Positions 1 through 8,202 of a stretch of 64,000 nucleotides of DNA are shown one piece after another. Under the pieces are notes generated by a model, which was given only the letters and a program-made list of their open reading frames with translations, was not told the DNA's origin and searched no databases. Within the stretch, counting starts at the first letter, position 1. Each line of letters begins with the position of its first letter. Origin of the DNA: Streptomyces sp. SID9727 (lineage in GTDB: Bacteria > Actinomycetota > Actinomycetes > Streptomycetales > Streptomycetaceae). The stretch covers positions 1 to 64,000 of the forward strand of contig NZ_JAAGNI010000055.1 in NCBI RefSeq assembly GCF_010550605.1, in the 5' to 3' direction. Both the position numbers and the translations under genes were made by a program.

Positions 1-1
1 G

Positions 2-2479
2 CTCCGGCGGCTGCTCGCGGCGGACGGGCCCGCCGCCGTCACCGTGCTCACCGGCGAGCCAGGCGTCGGCAAGACCCGGCTGGCCGGCGAGGCGGCCCGG
101 CAGGCGGCCGCCTCCGGTGCCGCCGTCCTGTGGGGCGGCGGACACGACGCGGAGGGGCACACCCCGTACGGCGCCTTCGCCGAGGCCCTGGACGGCTGGC
201 TGGCCGAACGCGACGAGGCGGAACGCGCCCGCGTCGGCGGCGAGTACCCCGAACTGGCCGCCTTCCTGCCGGCGCTCGGCCGGGTCCGCGCCGACTCCGA
301 ACGCAGCCCCGAGGAGGAGCGGGACCGCCTCTTCCGCGCCACCGCCGGCCTGCTCGGCGAACTGGCCGCCGTACAGCCGGTGCTGATCGTGCTGGACGAC
401 CTGCACGCGGCGGACCTGGGCTCCTTCCAGCTGCTGAGCCACCTGGCCCGGCGGGCCGCGCAGACCCACGGCCCGCGGTTCCTCGTGACGTACCGGGAGG
501 AGGAGATGCCCGACGGCGACCCGCGCTCCGCCGGCCTGTCCTCGCTGGCCCGCCAGGGTCTCGCCGTCCGCGAGGAGGTGCCGCGCCTGGACCAGGAGGC
601 GTGCCTCGCCGTCGTACACGACACGGTCGAGCTGACCCCGGCCCCCGCTACCGGCACCCCGGACCGGATCTGGGAACTCTCCCTCGGCAACCCGCTGTTC
701 GCCGTCGAGCTGGCCCGCGGCATGGCCGAGGGCGCCGGGACCGTCGCCCCGGACGGCGTCCGGCAGCTCGTCGCGGACCGGCTGGCGCGGCTCGACGGCG
801 ATGCCCGGAGGATCGTCGAGGCGCTCTCCGTGGCCGGACCCGAGACATCGTTGTCAGAGTTGCTCGACGTGGCCGCCCACGGTCTCCACCCCGTCGTCAC
901 CGGGGGTGCCGCCACCGACGCGCTGGAGCGCGCCATGGACGCCTCGCTGATCGAGGAGCGGGACATCCTGGTCGACGGCCGGCACGAGGCGGGGCTGACC
1001 TTCCGCCACCCGCTGGTCCGCCTCACCTGCTACGAGAAGCTCTCCGCCGTCCGCCGCAGGCAGCTGCACGGCGCCTTCGCGCAGGCGGTGCTCCGCCGCC
1101 GCCCCGACGCCGTGGACACCCTGGCCTCGCACTTCACCCGCGCCGACGACCCGCGCGCTGCCGAGTACCTGCGCCGTGCCGCCGCCCGGGCCGCAGCCCT
1201 CTTCGCCAACGACACCGCCGACCGCTACTACCGCGACCTCGTGGCCCGGCTCGACGTGGACGCCGCCCGCGCCCGCCTCGCCCACAGCCAGGTGCTGCGC
1301 CGCATGGGGAACTTCGCCCAGGCCGCCGAGGTGCTGCGCCTCGCCCTGGACGAGTTCGTCAGGCGTGGCGACCACGAGGACATCGTGCTCGCGGCGGCCT
1401 GGCTCGCCGACACCCTCGGTCGCACCGGCCTGCCCGACGCCGGCCGGGAGGTCCTGGCCGTGCACCCGGTCACCCCCGACACCGCACCGGAACCGGCCGC
1501 GGGCCACTACCTGGCCCAGGCCGTGCTGTGCCGCATTCAGGGCCGGTACGAGGACGCCTACCCGGCCGCCCGGCTGGCGGTGGCCGCCGGGCAGCGGGTG
1601 GCCGGCCGGGCGGGGGAGGGGCTGATGGCCCGGGCACACTCGCTGCGGGCCAGCATCCTGGGCCTCAGCGGCCGACTGGACGAGGCCCGCGAGGCGGCCG
1701 ACCTCGCCCTGCCCCCGGCCGAGGCGTACGGCGACCCGACCCTCCTCGGCCAGGTCCTGTCGACGCTGCGGGAGAACGAGCGGCGCAGCGGTCAGTTGCG
1801 GCGTGCGGTGGCCACGGGGCAGCGGGCCCTCGACCTCGTCGAGCAGTCGGGCGACCTGGCCGGGGCTGCCTTCGAACGCGCCAACCTCGCCGAACTGTGG
1901 CTGCTGCTCCGTGAATTCGACACCGCGCGCGTCCTCGCCGAGGCGGCCGTGGCGGGCGCCGAGCAGGCGGACGCCTGGTGCCTCCCGTACACCCTGGCGG
2001 CCCTCGCGCTGGTCCGGATGCGCACCGGAGACGCCCCCGGCGCCGCAGCGCTGCTGGACCGCGCGCAGTCGTCGCCGAAGCTGGTCGACCGGCAGGCGGG
2101 CCACGAGGTGCGGGCGGCCCGCGCCGAACTCGCCCTGCGGGACGGGCTCCCCTGCCACGCCCGGCGCGCCCTGGAGGGGCATGAGCGGGAGGTGCCGGTG
2201 CTCACGGCCTGGGCTCAGCTGCACAGCGGCCGCCCGGAACAGGCGCGCCGTCTGGCGGCCGACGAGGTCGCCCGCGCCGCCCGGACGGGCGAGCGCATCG
2301 CGGAGGCGGACGCCCGGACGATTCTCGCCCTCGCCCTGTTCCGGCTCGGCGACGCCGACGCCGCCAGCGAGGCGCTGACACGTGCCGACGACCTGGCGCG
2401 GGCTCTGCCCTACCCGGCGGGCGCGGCCCGCGCGGCCGAGGTGCGGGCGCTCATGGAAACGGAGCCGGACGCCCGCTGA
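2..2479 (+). CDS. AAA-ATPase / TPR-type transcriptional regulator (5' end outside window)
   Basis: The reading frame is open from the first base, so the true start lies upstream; about 825 residues are visible. A Walker A loop GEPGVGKT falls near visible residue 18 and a Walker B-like LIVLDDLH near residue 128, as in AAA_16 ATPases of large LuxR- or SARP-type activators. From about residue 380 on the protein is alanine-rich and helical, with TPR-like spacing. Such regulators usually carry a DNA-binding domain at one end. None is visible at the C terminus, which stops after METEPDAR, so any HTH or BTAD domain must be in the missing N-terminal part. The GTG at 44 lies inside the Walker region and is not the real start. 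The family is fairly sure, the target genes unknown. Confidence 0.75.
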   Translation, partial: LRRLLAADGPAAVTVLTGEPGVGKTRLAGEAARQAAASGAAVLWGGGHDAEGHTPYGAFAEALDGWLAERDEAERARVGGEYPELAAFLPALGRVRADSERSPEEERDRLFRATAGLLGELAAVQPVLIVLDDLHAADLGSFQLLSHLARRAAQTHGPRFLVTYREEEMPDGDPRSAGLSSLARQGLAVREEVPRLDQEACLAVVHDTVELTPAPATGTPDRIWELSLGNPLFAVELARGMAEGAGTVAPDGVRQLVADRLARLDGDARRIVEALSVAGPETSLSELLDVAAHGLHPVVTGGAATDALERAMDASLIEERDILVDGRHEAGLTFRHPLVRLTCYEKLSAVRRRQLHGAFAQAVLRRRPDAVDTLASHFTRADDPRAAEYLRRAAARAAALFANDTADRYYRDLVARLDVDAARARLAHSQVLRRMGNFAQAAEVLRLALDEFVRRGDHEDIVLAAAWLADTLGRTGLPDAGREVLAVHPVTPDTAPEPAAGHYLAQAVLCRIQGRYEDAYPAARLAVAAGQRVAGRAGEGLMARAHSLRASILGLSGRLDEAREAADLALPPAEAYGDPTLLGQVLSTLRENERRSGQLRRAVATGQRALDLVEQSGDLAGAAFERANLAELWLLLREFDTARVLAEAAVAGAEQADAWCLPYTLAALALVRMRTGDAPGAAALLDRAQSSPKLVDRQAGHEVRAARAELALRDGLPCHARRALEGHEREVPVLTAWAQLHSGRPEQARRLAADEVARAARTGERIAEADARTILALALFRLGDADAASEALTRADDLARALPYPAGAARAAEVRALMETEPDAR

Positions 2480-2496
2480 AGGGCGGTCCGGCTCCG
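2460..2496. terminator. Bidirectional terminator between convergent genes
   Basis: An 11-bp inverted repeat CGGAGCCGGAC / GTCCGGCTCCG continues into GCCC/GGGC with one bulged base. It spans the stop codon of the AAA regulator and sits just before the stop of the opposite acyl-CoA dehydrogenase. There is no T-run, which is usual for Streptomyces terminators. Confidence 0.6.
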
Positions 2497-2507
2497 TCAC
2501 GGGCTGC

Positions 2508-4166
2508 CTACGCGGGCAGCCGCTCCAGCAGCCCCGCGAAGTCGGTGCCCGGCGCCAGGGTGCCGAAGGCCAGCCCCCGGTCCCCGGCCAGCCGCGAGGC
2601 GCAGAACGCGTCGGCGACCGCCGTCGGCGCGTGCCGGACGAGCAGCGAGCCCTGGAGGACCAGTGCCGCGCGTTCGATGAGGCGCCGGGCCCGCAGCGGG
2701 GCGTCCTCGGTGAGGACCAGCTCGCCGCGCAGCTCCTGCCAGGCCGCGTCCAGCCGGCGGTCCGCCCCCGAGGCGGCCTCGACCTCGGCGCGGAAGGCGT
2801 CCAGCGACTCCGGCTCCCGGGCCAGCGCGCGCAGCAGGTCGAGCGCGTTCACATTGCCGGAGCCCTCCCAGATGCCGTTGAGCGGCGCCTCCCGGTACAT
2901 GCGCGGCATGCCCGAGTCCTCGACGTAGCCGTTGCCGCCGAGGCATTCCAGCGCCTCCGCGACCGCGACCGGCTGGCGCTTGCACACCCAGTACTTGGAC
3001 ACCGCCGTGGCCAGCCGCAGGAACGCCCGCTCCCGTGCGTCGCCCCGCTGGGCCCGGTCGGCGGCGCCGGCCAGCCGCAGTCCGAGCGTGGTCGCCGCCT
3101 CGGACTCGACCGCGAGGTCGCCGATCACGTTGCGCATCAGCGGCTGGTCGATCAGCTTGCTGCCGAACACCGCGCGGTGGCGCACATGGTGGGCGGCCTG
3201 GGCGAGCGCGGCGCGGATGCCGGCGGCCGAGCCGATGACGCAGTCCAGACGGGTCATCGTCACCATGTCGATGATGGTGCGCACGCCCTTGCCCTCGGGG
3301 CCGACGAGCCAGGCGACCGTGTCGTCGAACTCGGGCTCGCTGCTGGCGTTGGACCGGTTGCCGAGCTTGTCCTTGAGCCGCTGGATGCGGAAGGTGTTGC
3401 GGCTTCCGTCCGGCAGGACACGTGGTACCAGGAAGCAGGAGAGGCCGCCCGGCGCCTGGGCGAGTACCAGGAAGAGGTCGTTCATCGGGGCGCTGGTGAA
3501 CCACTTGTGCCCGCGCAGCCGCCAGGTCCCGTCGCCCGCCTCGGTGGCCGCGGTGGAGTTGGCGCGCACATCGGTGCCGCCCTGCTTCTCCGTCATGCCC
3601 ATCCCCGCGAGCAGCCCCGGCTTCTCGGCGGGGGTGCGCAGCCCGGCCTCGTACACCCGGCCGGTCAGCAGCGGCTCGTACGTCTTCGCCAGGTCGGGGG
3701 CATGCCGCAGGGCCGGTACCACGGCGTACGTCATGGAGACCGGGCACAGGTGGCCCGCCTCCAGCGTCGACATCACCATGAAGCCGGCCGCGCGCGCCAC
3801 ATGGGCGCCGGGGCGCTCGTCCGCCCAGGCGGCGCCGGCCAGCCCCGCGCCCACCGAGGCGTTCATCAGGTGGTGGTAGGCCGGGTGGAAGTCCACCTCG
3901 TCCACGCGGTGGCCGTAGCGGTCGTGGGTGCGCAGCACCGGCTCGTTGACGTTGGCCTGCTCGGCCCACTCCTGGGCCTGCGCGCTGCCGACGAGGCGGC
4001 CGAGCCGGTGCAGCTCCTCGGTGTGCCACTCGGCGCCCTCGCGGCGCAGGCCCTCCAGGAGCACCGCGTCGTCGGCCGCGTCGTATCCGGTCAACGGCGG
4101 GGCCTGGTTGGTCACTTCGTGGGTCGCGGCGGTGGGGTTGCCGCGGGGCGGGACGGTCGTGGACAC
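2508..4166 (-). CDS. AidB-like acyl-CoA dehydrogenase family protein
   Basis: 552 residues, longer than the ~390 of ordinary acyl-CoA dehydrogenases and matching the AidB / isovaleryl-CoA dehydrogenase-like subfamily. Its N terminus has the AidB-type sequence NVNEPVLRTHDRYGHRVDEV followed by FHPAYHHLM. The flavin-binding middle (GMTEKQGGTDVRAN, then LRGHKWFTSAPMNDLFLVLA) and the C-terminal helical domain (ALECLGGNGYVE) are intact. AidB proteins bind FAD and DNA and are linked to the alkylation response in E. coli. The gene lies 34 bases downstream of a TetR gene on the same strand and is probably cotranscribed. An acyl-CoA ligase is divergent, so a plain fatty or branched acyl-CoA oxidation role is also possible. 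Confidence 0.85.
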   Translation of the reverse strand: MSTTVPPRGNPTAATHEVTNQAPPLTGYDAADDAVLLEGLRREGAEWHTEELHRLGRLVGSAQAQEWAEQANVNEPVLRTHDRYGHRVDEVDFHPAYHHLMNASVGAGLAGAAWADERPGAHVARAAGFMVMSTLEAGHLCPVSMTYAVVPALRHAPDLAKTYEPLLTGRVYEAGLRTPAEKPGLLAGMGMTEKQGGTDVRANSTAATEAGDGTWRLRGHKWFTSAPMNDLFLVLAQAPGGLSCFLVPRVLPDGSRNTFRIQRLKDKLGNRSNASSEPEFDDTVAWLVGPEGKGVRTIIDMVTMTRLDCVIGSAAGIRAALAQAAHHVRHRAVFGSKLIDQPLMRNVIGDLAVESEAATTLGLRLAGAADRAQRGDARERAFLRLATAVSKYWVCKRQPVAVAEALECLGGNGYVEDSGMPRMYREAPLNGIWEGSGNVNALDLLRALAREPESLDAFRAEVEAASGADRRLDAAWQELRGELVLTEDAPLRARRLIERAALVLQGSLLVRHAPTAVADAFCASRLAGDRGLAFGTLAPGTDFAGLLERLPA

Positions 4167-4200
4167 GGGGGCCTCCAGGGGGTGGTGATACGCGGAATGG

Positions 4201-4809
4201 TCAAGGGCGCGGCGCGCCCGCGCACCGCAGGGCCATGGCGACGAGTTCGGTGAGCAGCGCCTCGGTGGTCTCCCCGTCGCCGGCGCCGAGCGGATCGACC
4301 AGGACCTCGCCGACCGCGCCGGTGAGCGCGGCCGCGGTGATCTCGCCGTTCTGCGCGGGCAGCAGGCCCTCCGCGATGCCCTCGTGGACGACCTCGGCGA
4401 ACAGGGCGCGGTAGCGGCGGCGGTAGTCGAGCCGTTCGGCGCCGACCGCCGGATCGGCCGGGGCGGCGAGCAGCGCGTAGGCCAGGCCCCGGTTCTCCAG
4501 GGCGCGGCGGGCGAAGACCTCGACGCCCCGGGCCAGCCGCTCGACCGGCGTCCCCGGCTCGCGCAGCACCTCGCCCAGCACCTCGACCTCGCGGCCGGCG
4601 GCGCGCCGGAACACCTCGACGGCCAAGGCCGCCTTGGAGGCGAAGTGCTGGTAGACGGAGCCGGCCGCGATGCCGGCCGAGTCGGCGACGGCGGTGACCG
4701 ACGCCTGCGACCAGCCGACCTCCGTGACCACCGAGGTGGCGGCGGCGACCAGACGCTCCCTGGCTGCTTCGAGCCGGCTGATTTCGGCTGGGGTCTTGCG
4801 GTAGGCCAT
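4201..4809 (-). CDS. TetR family transcriptional regulator
   Basis: 202 residues with an N-terminal TetR helix-turn-helix at about residues 15-60, including the recognition segment AAGSVYQHFASKAAL. The C-terminal ligand-binding half is unassigned. The start ATG has no ribosome-binding site before it, which suggests a leaderless or very short leader. It is divergent from an acyl-CoA ligase and precedes an AidB-like dehydrogenase, so it most likely represses both directions in response to an acyl-CoA-like ligand. A palindrome TGAAnnATnnTTCA lies nine bases upstream of its start and is the probable operator. Confidence 0.88.
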   Translation of the reverse strand: MAYRKTPAEISRLEAARERLVAAATSVVTEVGWSQASVTAVADSAGIAAGSVYQHFASKAALAVEVFRRAAGREVEVLGEVLREPGTPVERLARGVEVFARRALENRGLAYALLAAPADPAVGAERLDYRRRYRALFAEVVHEGIAEGLLPAQNGEITAAALTGAVGEVLVDPLGAGDGETTEALLTELVAMALRCAGAPRP

Positions 4810-4817
4810 GAAAGAAG

Positions 4818-4831
4818 TGAACCATCATTCA
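4818..4831. promoter_or_regulatory. Candidate TetR operator between divergent genes
   Basis: TGAACCATCATTCA is an interrupted palindrome (TGAA-2-AT-2-TTCA) in the 73-base gap between the TetR gene and the divergent acyl-CoA ligase. Size and place suit a TetR dimer site that blocks both promoters. The match is short, so this is inference from context. Confidence 0.5.
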
Positions 4832-4882
4832 GAGTTTCCCGCCATGGCCCGTTCGCGCGGTCCGGCTCGTCAGGAGAACGTG

Positions 4883-6403
4883 ATGCACCTCAGTACCCTG
4901 CTGGACAGCGCCGTCCGCTCGGCCGGCGACCACGAAGCGGTCGTCTACCGGGAGCAGCGGTGGTCCTACCGGGAATTCGCCGACGCGGCCCGCCGTGCCG
5001 CGACCGTGCTGCGCGAGGCCGGGCTGCGGCCGGGCGACCGGCTGGCCGTGATGACGTACAACACCCCGGCCTTCCTGTTCGCCGCGTTCGGCGCCTGGTA
5101 CGCGGGCGCCACCCTGGTCCCGGTCAACCACAAGCTCCGGACGGCCGAGGTGGCGCGCCAGCTGACCCACTGCGGGGCTCGGCTCGCCGTGGTCGACGCG
5201 GAGATCGGCGAGCGCGCCACCGCCGCCGGCGCCGAGGTGACCTGGCTGGTCAGCCACCCCGACGCCGGGCCGGACACCCTGCCCGCCGACGCGTTCGAGG
5301 CCCGGGTCGCGGCCGCCGAGCCGTGGGCCGGGGAGCCGGGGGCGGACGGCGAGGTCGCCCAGATCCTCTACACCTCGGGCACCTCCGGCACCCCCAAGGG
5401 CTGCGTCCACACCCACCGCACGATCACCCTGACGGCCGCCTACACCGCCGCCGCCATCCCGCTCCGCCGCGACGAGCGGTTCCTGATCTGCATGCCCGTC
5501 TGGCACGCCTCCCCGCTCAACAACTGGGTGATGGGCACGCTGCTGACCCGCGGCACGGTGGTGCTCCAGCGCGAGTACGAGCCCCGGGGCATGCTGGAGA
5601 CCATCCAGCGCGAGGGCGTCACCGCGATGTTCGGCGCTCCGATCGCCCTCATCGCGCCGACGCAGGCGGTCGCCGACTTCGCCTCGTACGACCTCTCGTC
5701 CGTCCGGGCCTGGATCTACGGCGCCGGGCCGCTCGACGCGGACACCGCGCGCCGCCTGATGAAGGCGTACGGCTCCGAGGACTTCCACCAGGTGTACGGG
5801 ATGAGCGAGACGGGCCCCGTCGGCGCCTCGCTCCCGCCCGCCGAGCAGGTGGCCAAGGCCGGCGCGATCGGCCGGGGCGGCATGCCCGGGGTCGAGCTGC
5901 GGGTCGTGCGCCCGGACGGCGCCGACGCGGGGGCGGGGGAGACCGGCGAGATCCGGCTGCGCTCCGACACGCGCATGGTGGGCTACCTGGACGACGAGGA
6001 GGCCACCGCCGAGGTGTTCGAGGGCGACTGGTACCGCAGCGGTGACCTGGGCCGGGTCGACGAGGACGGGTTCGTCACGGTCGTGGACCGGATGAAGGAC
6101 GTGATCATCACCGGCGGCGAGAACGTCGCCTCGCAGGAGGTGGAGGGCGCCCTGCGCGGCCACCCCGACGTCCTGGACGTGGCCGTGGTCGGCCGGCCCC
6201 ACCCCCAGTGGGGTGAGACCGTGGTCGCCGTGATCGTCCCGCGCGAGGGCGCCTCGCTCGACCTGGAGGGCGTCCGCGCCTGGCTGGAGCCCCGGATCGC
6301 CCGCTACAAGGTGCCCCGCGAGCTCGTCCTGCGCACCGGTCTGCCCCGCACGCCGTCCGGGAAGGTCACGAAGCACGTCCTGCGCGACGAGCTGACGCGG
6401 TGA
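4883..6403 (+). CDS. AMP-binding acyl-CoA synthetase
   Basis: 506 residues of the ANL superfamily. It activates a carboxylic acid with ATP and joins it to CoA. The phosphate-binding loop YTSGTSGTPKG, the A5 motif YGMSETGP, the hinge YRSGDLGRVDEDG and the C-terminal lysine motif PRTPSGKVTK are all present. I chose ATG 4883 because AGGAG lies six bases upstream; the longer reading from 4808 has no such site. The substrate is not readable; similar proteins act on medium- or long-chain or aromatic acids. It probably feeds the AidB-like dehydrogenase encoded on the other side of the shared TetR operator. Confidence 0.88.
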   Translation: MHLSTLLDSAVRSAGDHEAVVYREQRWSYREFADAARRAATVLREAGLRPGDRLAVMTYNTPAFLFAAFGAWYAGATLVPVNHKLRTAEVARQLTHCGARLAVVDAEIGERATAAGAEVTWLVSHPDAGPDTLPADAFEARVAAAEPWAGEPGADGEVAQILYTSGTSGTPKGCVHTHRTITLTAAYTAAAIPLRRDERFLICMPVWHASPLNNWVMGTLLTRGTVVLQREYEPRGMLETIQREGVTAMFGAPIALIAPTQAVADFASYDLSSVRAWIYGAGPLDADTARRLMKAYGSEDFHQVYGMSETGPVGASLPPAEQVAKAGAIGRGGMPGVELRVVRPDGADAGAGETGEIRLRSDTRMVGYLDDEEATAEVFEGDWYRSGDLGRVDEDGFVTVVDRMKDVIITGGENVASQEVEGALRGHPDVLDVAVVGRPHPQWGETVVAVIVPREGASLDLEGVRAWLEPRIARYKVPRELVLRTGLPRTPSGKVTKHVLRDELTR

Positions 6404-6447
6404 GCCCGGGGCCGTACCCCTGCGGGAGGGGGCGGGCCCGCCCCGCG

Positions 6448-6453
6448 TAGGGT
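6448..6453 (+). promoter_or_regulatory. -10 box of a leaderless-type promoter (TAGGGT)
   Basis: TAGGGT is followed by six bases and then the ATG at 6460. There is no usable ribosome-binding site, so transcription probably begins at or beside the A of the start codon. Confidence 0.6.
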
Positions 6454-6459
6454 CGGGGC

Positions 6460-7062
6460 ATGGCCGACGAACAGGTGACCAAGGCGCGGCGGGGCCCCGG
6501 CAGACCCCGCCAGGAGCGTGTCACCCGGGCCGTGCTGGACGCCGTCGTCGATCTGGTGACGGAGAACGGCATGGGCGCGCTGACGATGGACGCCGTGGCG
6601 GCCCGGGCGGGCGTCAGCAAACCGGCCATGTACCGGCGTTGGGCCACCAAGCAGGATCTCGTCCTGGCCGCCGCCGAGTCCCGGATCGGGCCGCTGACCG
6701 TCCCCGACATGGGCGACTTCCGGGCCGAGCTGCGCGCCGTGCTGACGGCACGGATGGAGGCGTACCGGCAACCGGGCGTCTCCCGCCTGCTCGCCGGGGT
6801 GATCGGCTCCGCGTCGGAGGCCGGTGCCGAGCCGGGCGCGTACCGCGCCTACACGGCCCGCGTGATGAGCGAGACCCGCCACCTCCTGGAGCGCGGGGTG
6901 GCGCGCGGCGACGTCCGGGCCAACGTCGACATCGCCGCCGCCGCGACGCTCATAGCCGCCCCGCTGGTCTTCCGTATGGTCGGCGAACAGCGCCTGCCGG
7001 ACCAGGAGTTGGTGGACTCCGTGGTGGATCTGATCGGCCGGGCGGTCGCCACCCCGGCATAG
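6460..7062 (+). CDS. TetR/AcrR family transcriptional regulator
   Basis: 200 residues. The basic N terminus (RRGPGRPRQERVT) precedes a TetR helix-turn-helix with AARAGVSKPAMYRRWATKQD at about residues 45-66. The C-terminal half has the TetR_C pattern seen in actinobacterial proteins (LTARMEAYRQPGVSRLLAGV). It lies 183 bases upstream of, and in the same direction as, the dioxygenase/MFS/aldehyde dehydrogenase operon. It has its own leaderless-type promoter and is the obvious candidate regulator of that operon. The ligand is unknown. Confidence 0.88.
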   Translation: MADEQVTKARRGPGRPRQERVTRAVLDAVVDLVTENGMGALTMDAVAARAGVSKPAMYRRWATKQDLVLAAAESRIGPLTVPDMGDFRAELRAVLTARMEAYRQPGVSRLLAGVIGSASEAGAEPGAYRAYTARVMSETRHLLERGVARGDVRANVDIAAAATLIAAPLVFRMVGEQRLPDQELVDSVVDLIGRAVATPA

Positions 7063-7175
7063 CCGCGTACCCCCTTCACCCGGCTCGCCGCCGGGTGCTT
7101 CGGCATGCCCGGAACCGGCCGGAAGGGTCGCTGGACAGTCCGCGGGGCCGCCGGGAAATCGATGCGCCAGACCCC

Positions 7176-7217
7176 TTGCACCGCCGCATCCTCATATCGA
7201 TACTGCTGGTTACGTAA
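7176..7217 (+). promoter_or_regulatory. Promoter of the dioxygenase operon with palindromic site
   Basis: A -35-like TTGCAC (7176-7181), a 17-bp spacer and a -10-like GATACT (7199-7204) give a start near 7211. The perfect palindromes TATCGATA (7195-7202) and TTACGTAA (7210-7217) overlap the -10 and the start point, where a repressor such as the upstream TetR protein would act. A good GGGAGGAAG ribosome-binding site follows before ATG 7246. Confidence 0.5.
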
Positions 7218-7245
7218 TTAGCGCGCACCGCCGGGAGGAAGACCC

Positions 7246-8169
7246 ATGCAGACCGCTGTCACGAACCCCAGGCCGGTCCTGGACAAGCCGCTCATGCACT
7301 ACGGGAGCCGGACCCTCGAACGGCTCGCCCCCGGCGCCGAGCCGGCCACCTACCGGCAGGTCGGGATCAGCCCGCTCACCCCGCACTTCGGCGCCGTGCT
7401 CGGCGGGGTCGACCTGACCCGCCCGATCACCGAGGAGCTGGCCGAGGAGCTGCGCCAGGCGCTGCTGGAGTGGAAGGTGATCTTCTTCCGCAAGCAGACC
7501 GGCTTCACCGCCGAGCACCAGCTCGCCCTGTCCGGCGTCTGGGGCCCGCCGGAGCCCAACCCGTTCTTCCCGAAGACCGGGACGGCCGGCGTCTCGCGCC
7601 TCGCCAAGGACGCCAAGGCCGCGGGCAACAAGAACATCTGGCACAGCGACCACTCGTTCATGGTCAACCCGGCGCTCGGCTCCGTCCTGCGCGCCGTGGA
7701 GGTGCCCGAGGCCGGCGGCGACACGATGTGGGCGGACATGGCCGCCGCCTACGACAACCTGCCGGACGACCTGAAGGCCCGCATCGCCGAGCTCACCGCC
7801 GTGCACGACTGGGCACCCAGTTGGGGCGCCCTCATGAACGACGAGCAGAAGGCGGAGTTCCGCGCGTCCTGGCCGCAGGTCGAGCACCCGGTCGTCGTCC
7901 GCCACCCGCGCAGCGGCCGCAAGACCCTCTACGTCAACGAGCCGTTCACCACCCGCGTCAGCGGCCTGTCCGACGCCGAGAGCCGCGAACTGCTCGACAT
8001 CCTGGTCCTCCAGGCCCGCATCCCCGAGTACCAGGTCCGCTTCCACTGGGAGGCCGACTCGATCGCCGTCTGGGACAACATCGCCACCCAGCACTACGCG
8101 ATCAACGACTACTTCCCGCAGCGCCGGATCATGGAGCGCATCGCCATCGCCGGCGTACCGCTGTCCTGA
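7246..8169 (+). CDS. TauD/TfdA family Fe(II)/2-oxoglutarate dioxygenase
   Basis: 307 residues. The enzyme is expected to hydroxylate or cleave a small substrate with O2 and 2-oxoglutarate, giving succinate and CO2. The facial triad can be read as His and Asp of NIWHSDHSF and the distal His of IATQHYAIND; an Arg that would bind 2-oxoglutarate follows in PQRRIMERIAI. The N-terminal LTPHFGAVLGGVDLTRP is typical of TauD proteins. Relatives act on taurine, alkyl sulfates, 2,4-D and similar compounds, so the substrate cannot be named. It is first in an operon with an MFS transporter and an aldehyde dehydrogenase. An aldehyde product that the third enzyme then oxidises would fit. Confidence 0.88.
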   Translation: MQTAVTNPRPVLDKPLMHYGSRTLERLAPGAEPATYRQVGISPLTPHFGAVLGGVDLTRPITEELAEELRQALLEWKVIFFRKQTGFTAEHQLALSGVWGPPEPNPFFPKTGTAGVSRLAKDAKAAGNKNIWHSDHSFMVNPALGSVLRAVEVPEAGGDTMWADMAAAYDNLPDDLKARIAELTAVHDWAPSWGALMNDEQKAEFRASWPQVEHPVVVRHPRSGRKTLYVNEPFTTRVSGLSDAESRELLDILVLQARIPEYQVRFHWEADSIAVWDNIATQHYAINDYFPQRRIMERIAIAGVPLS

Positions 8170-8202
8170 CCCCTCCCCTCCGCACCCCTCCCGGGAGATC
8201 CC

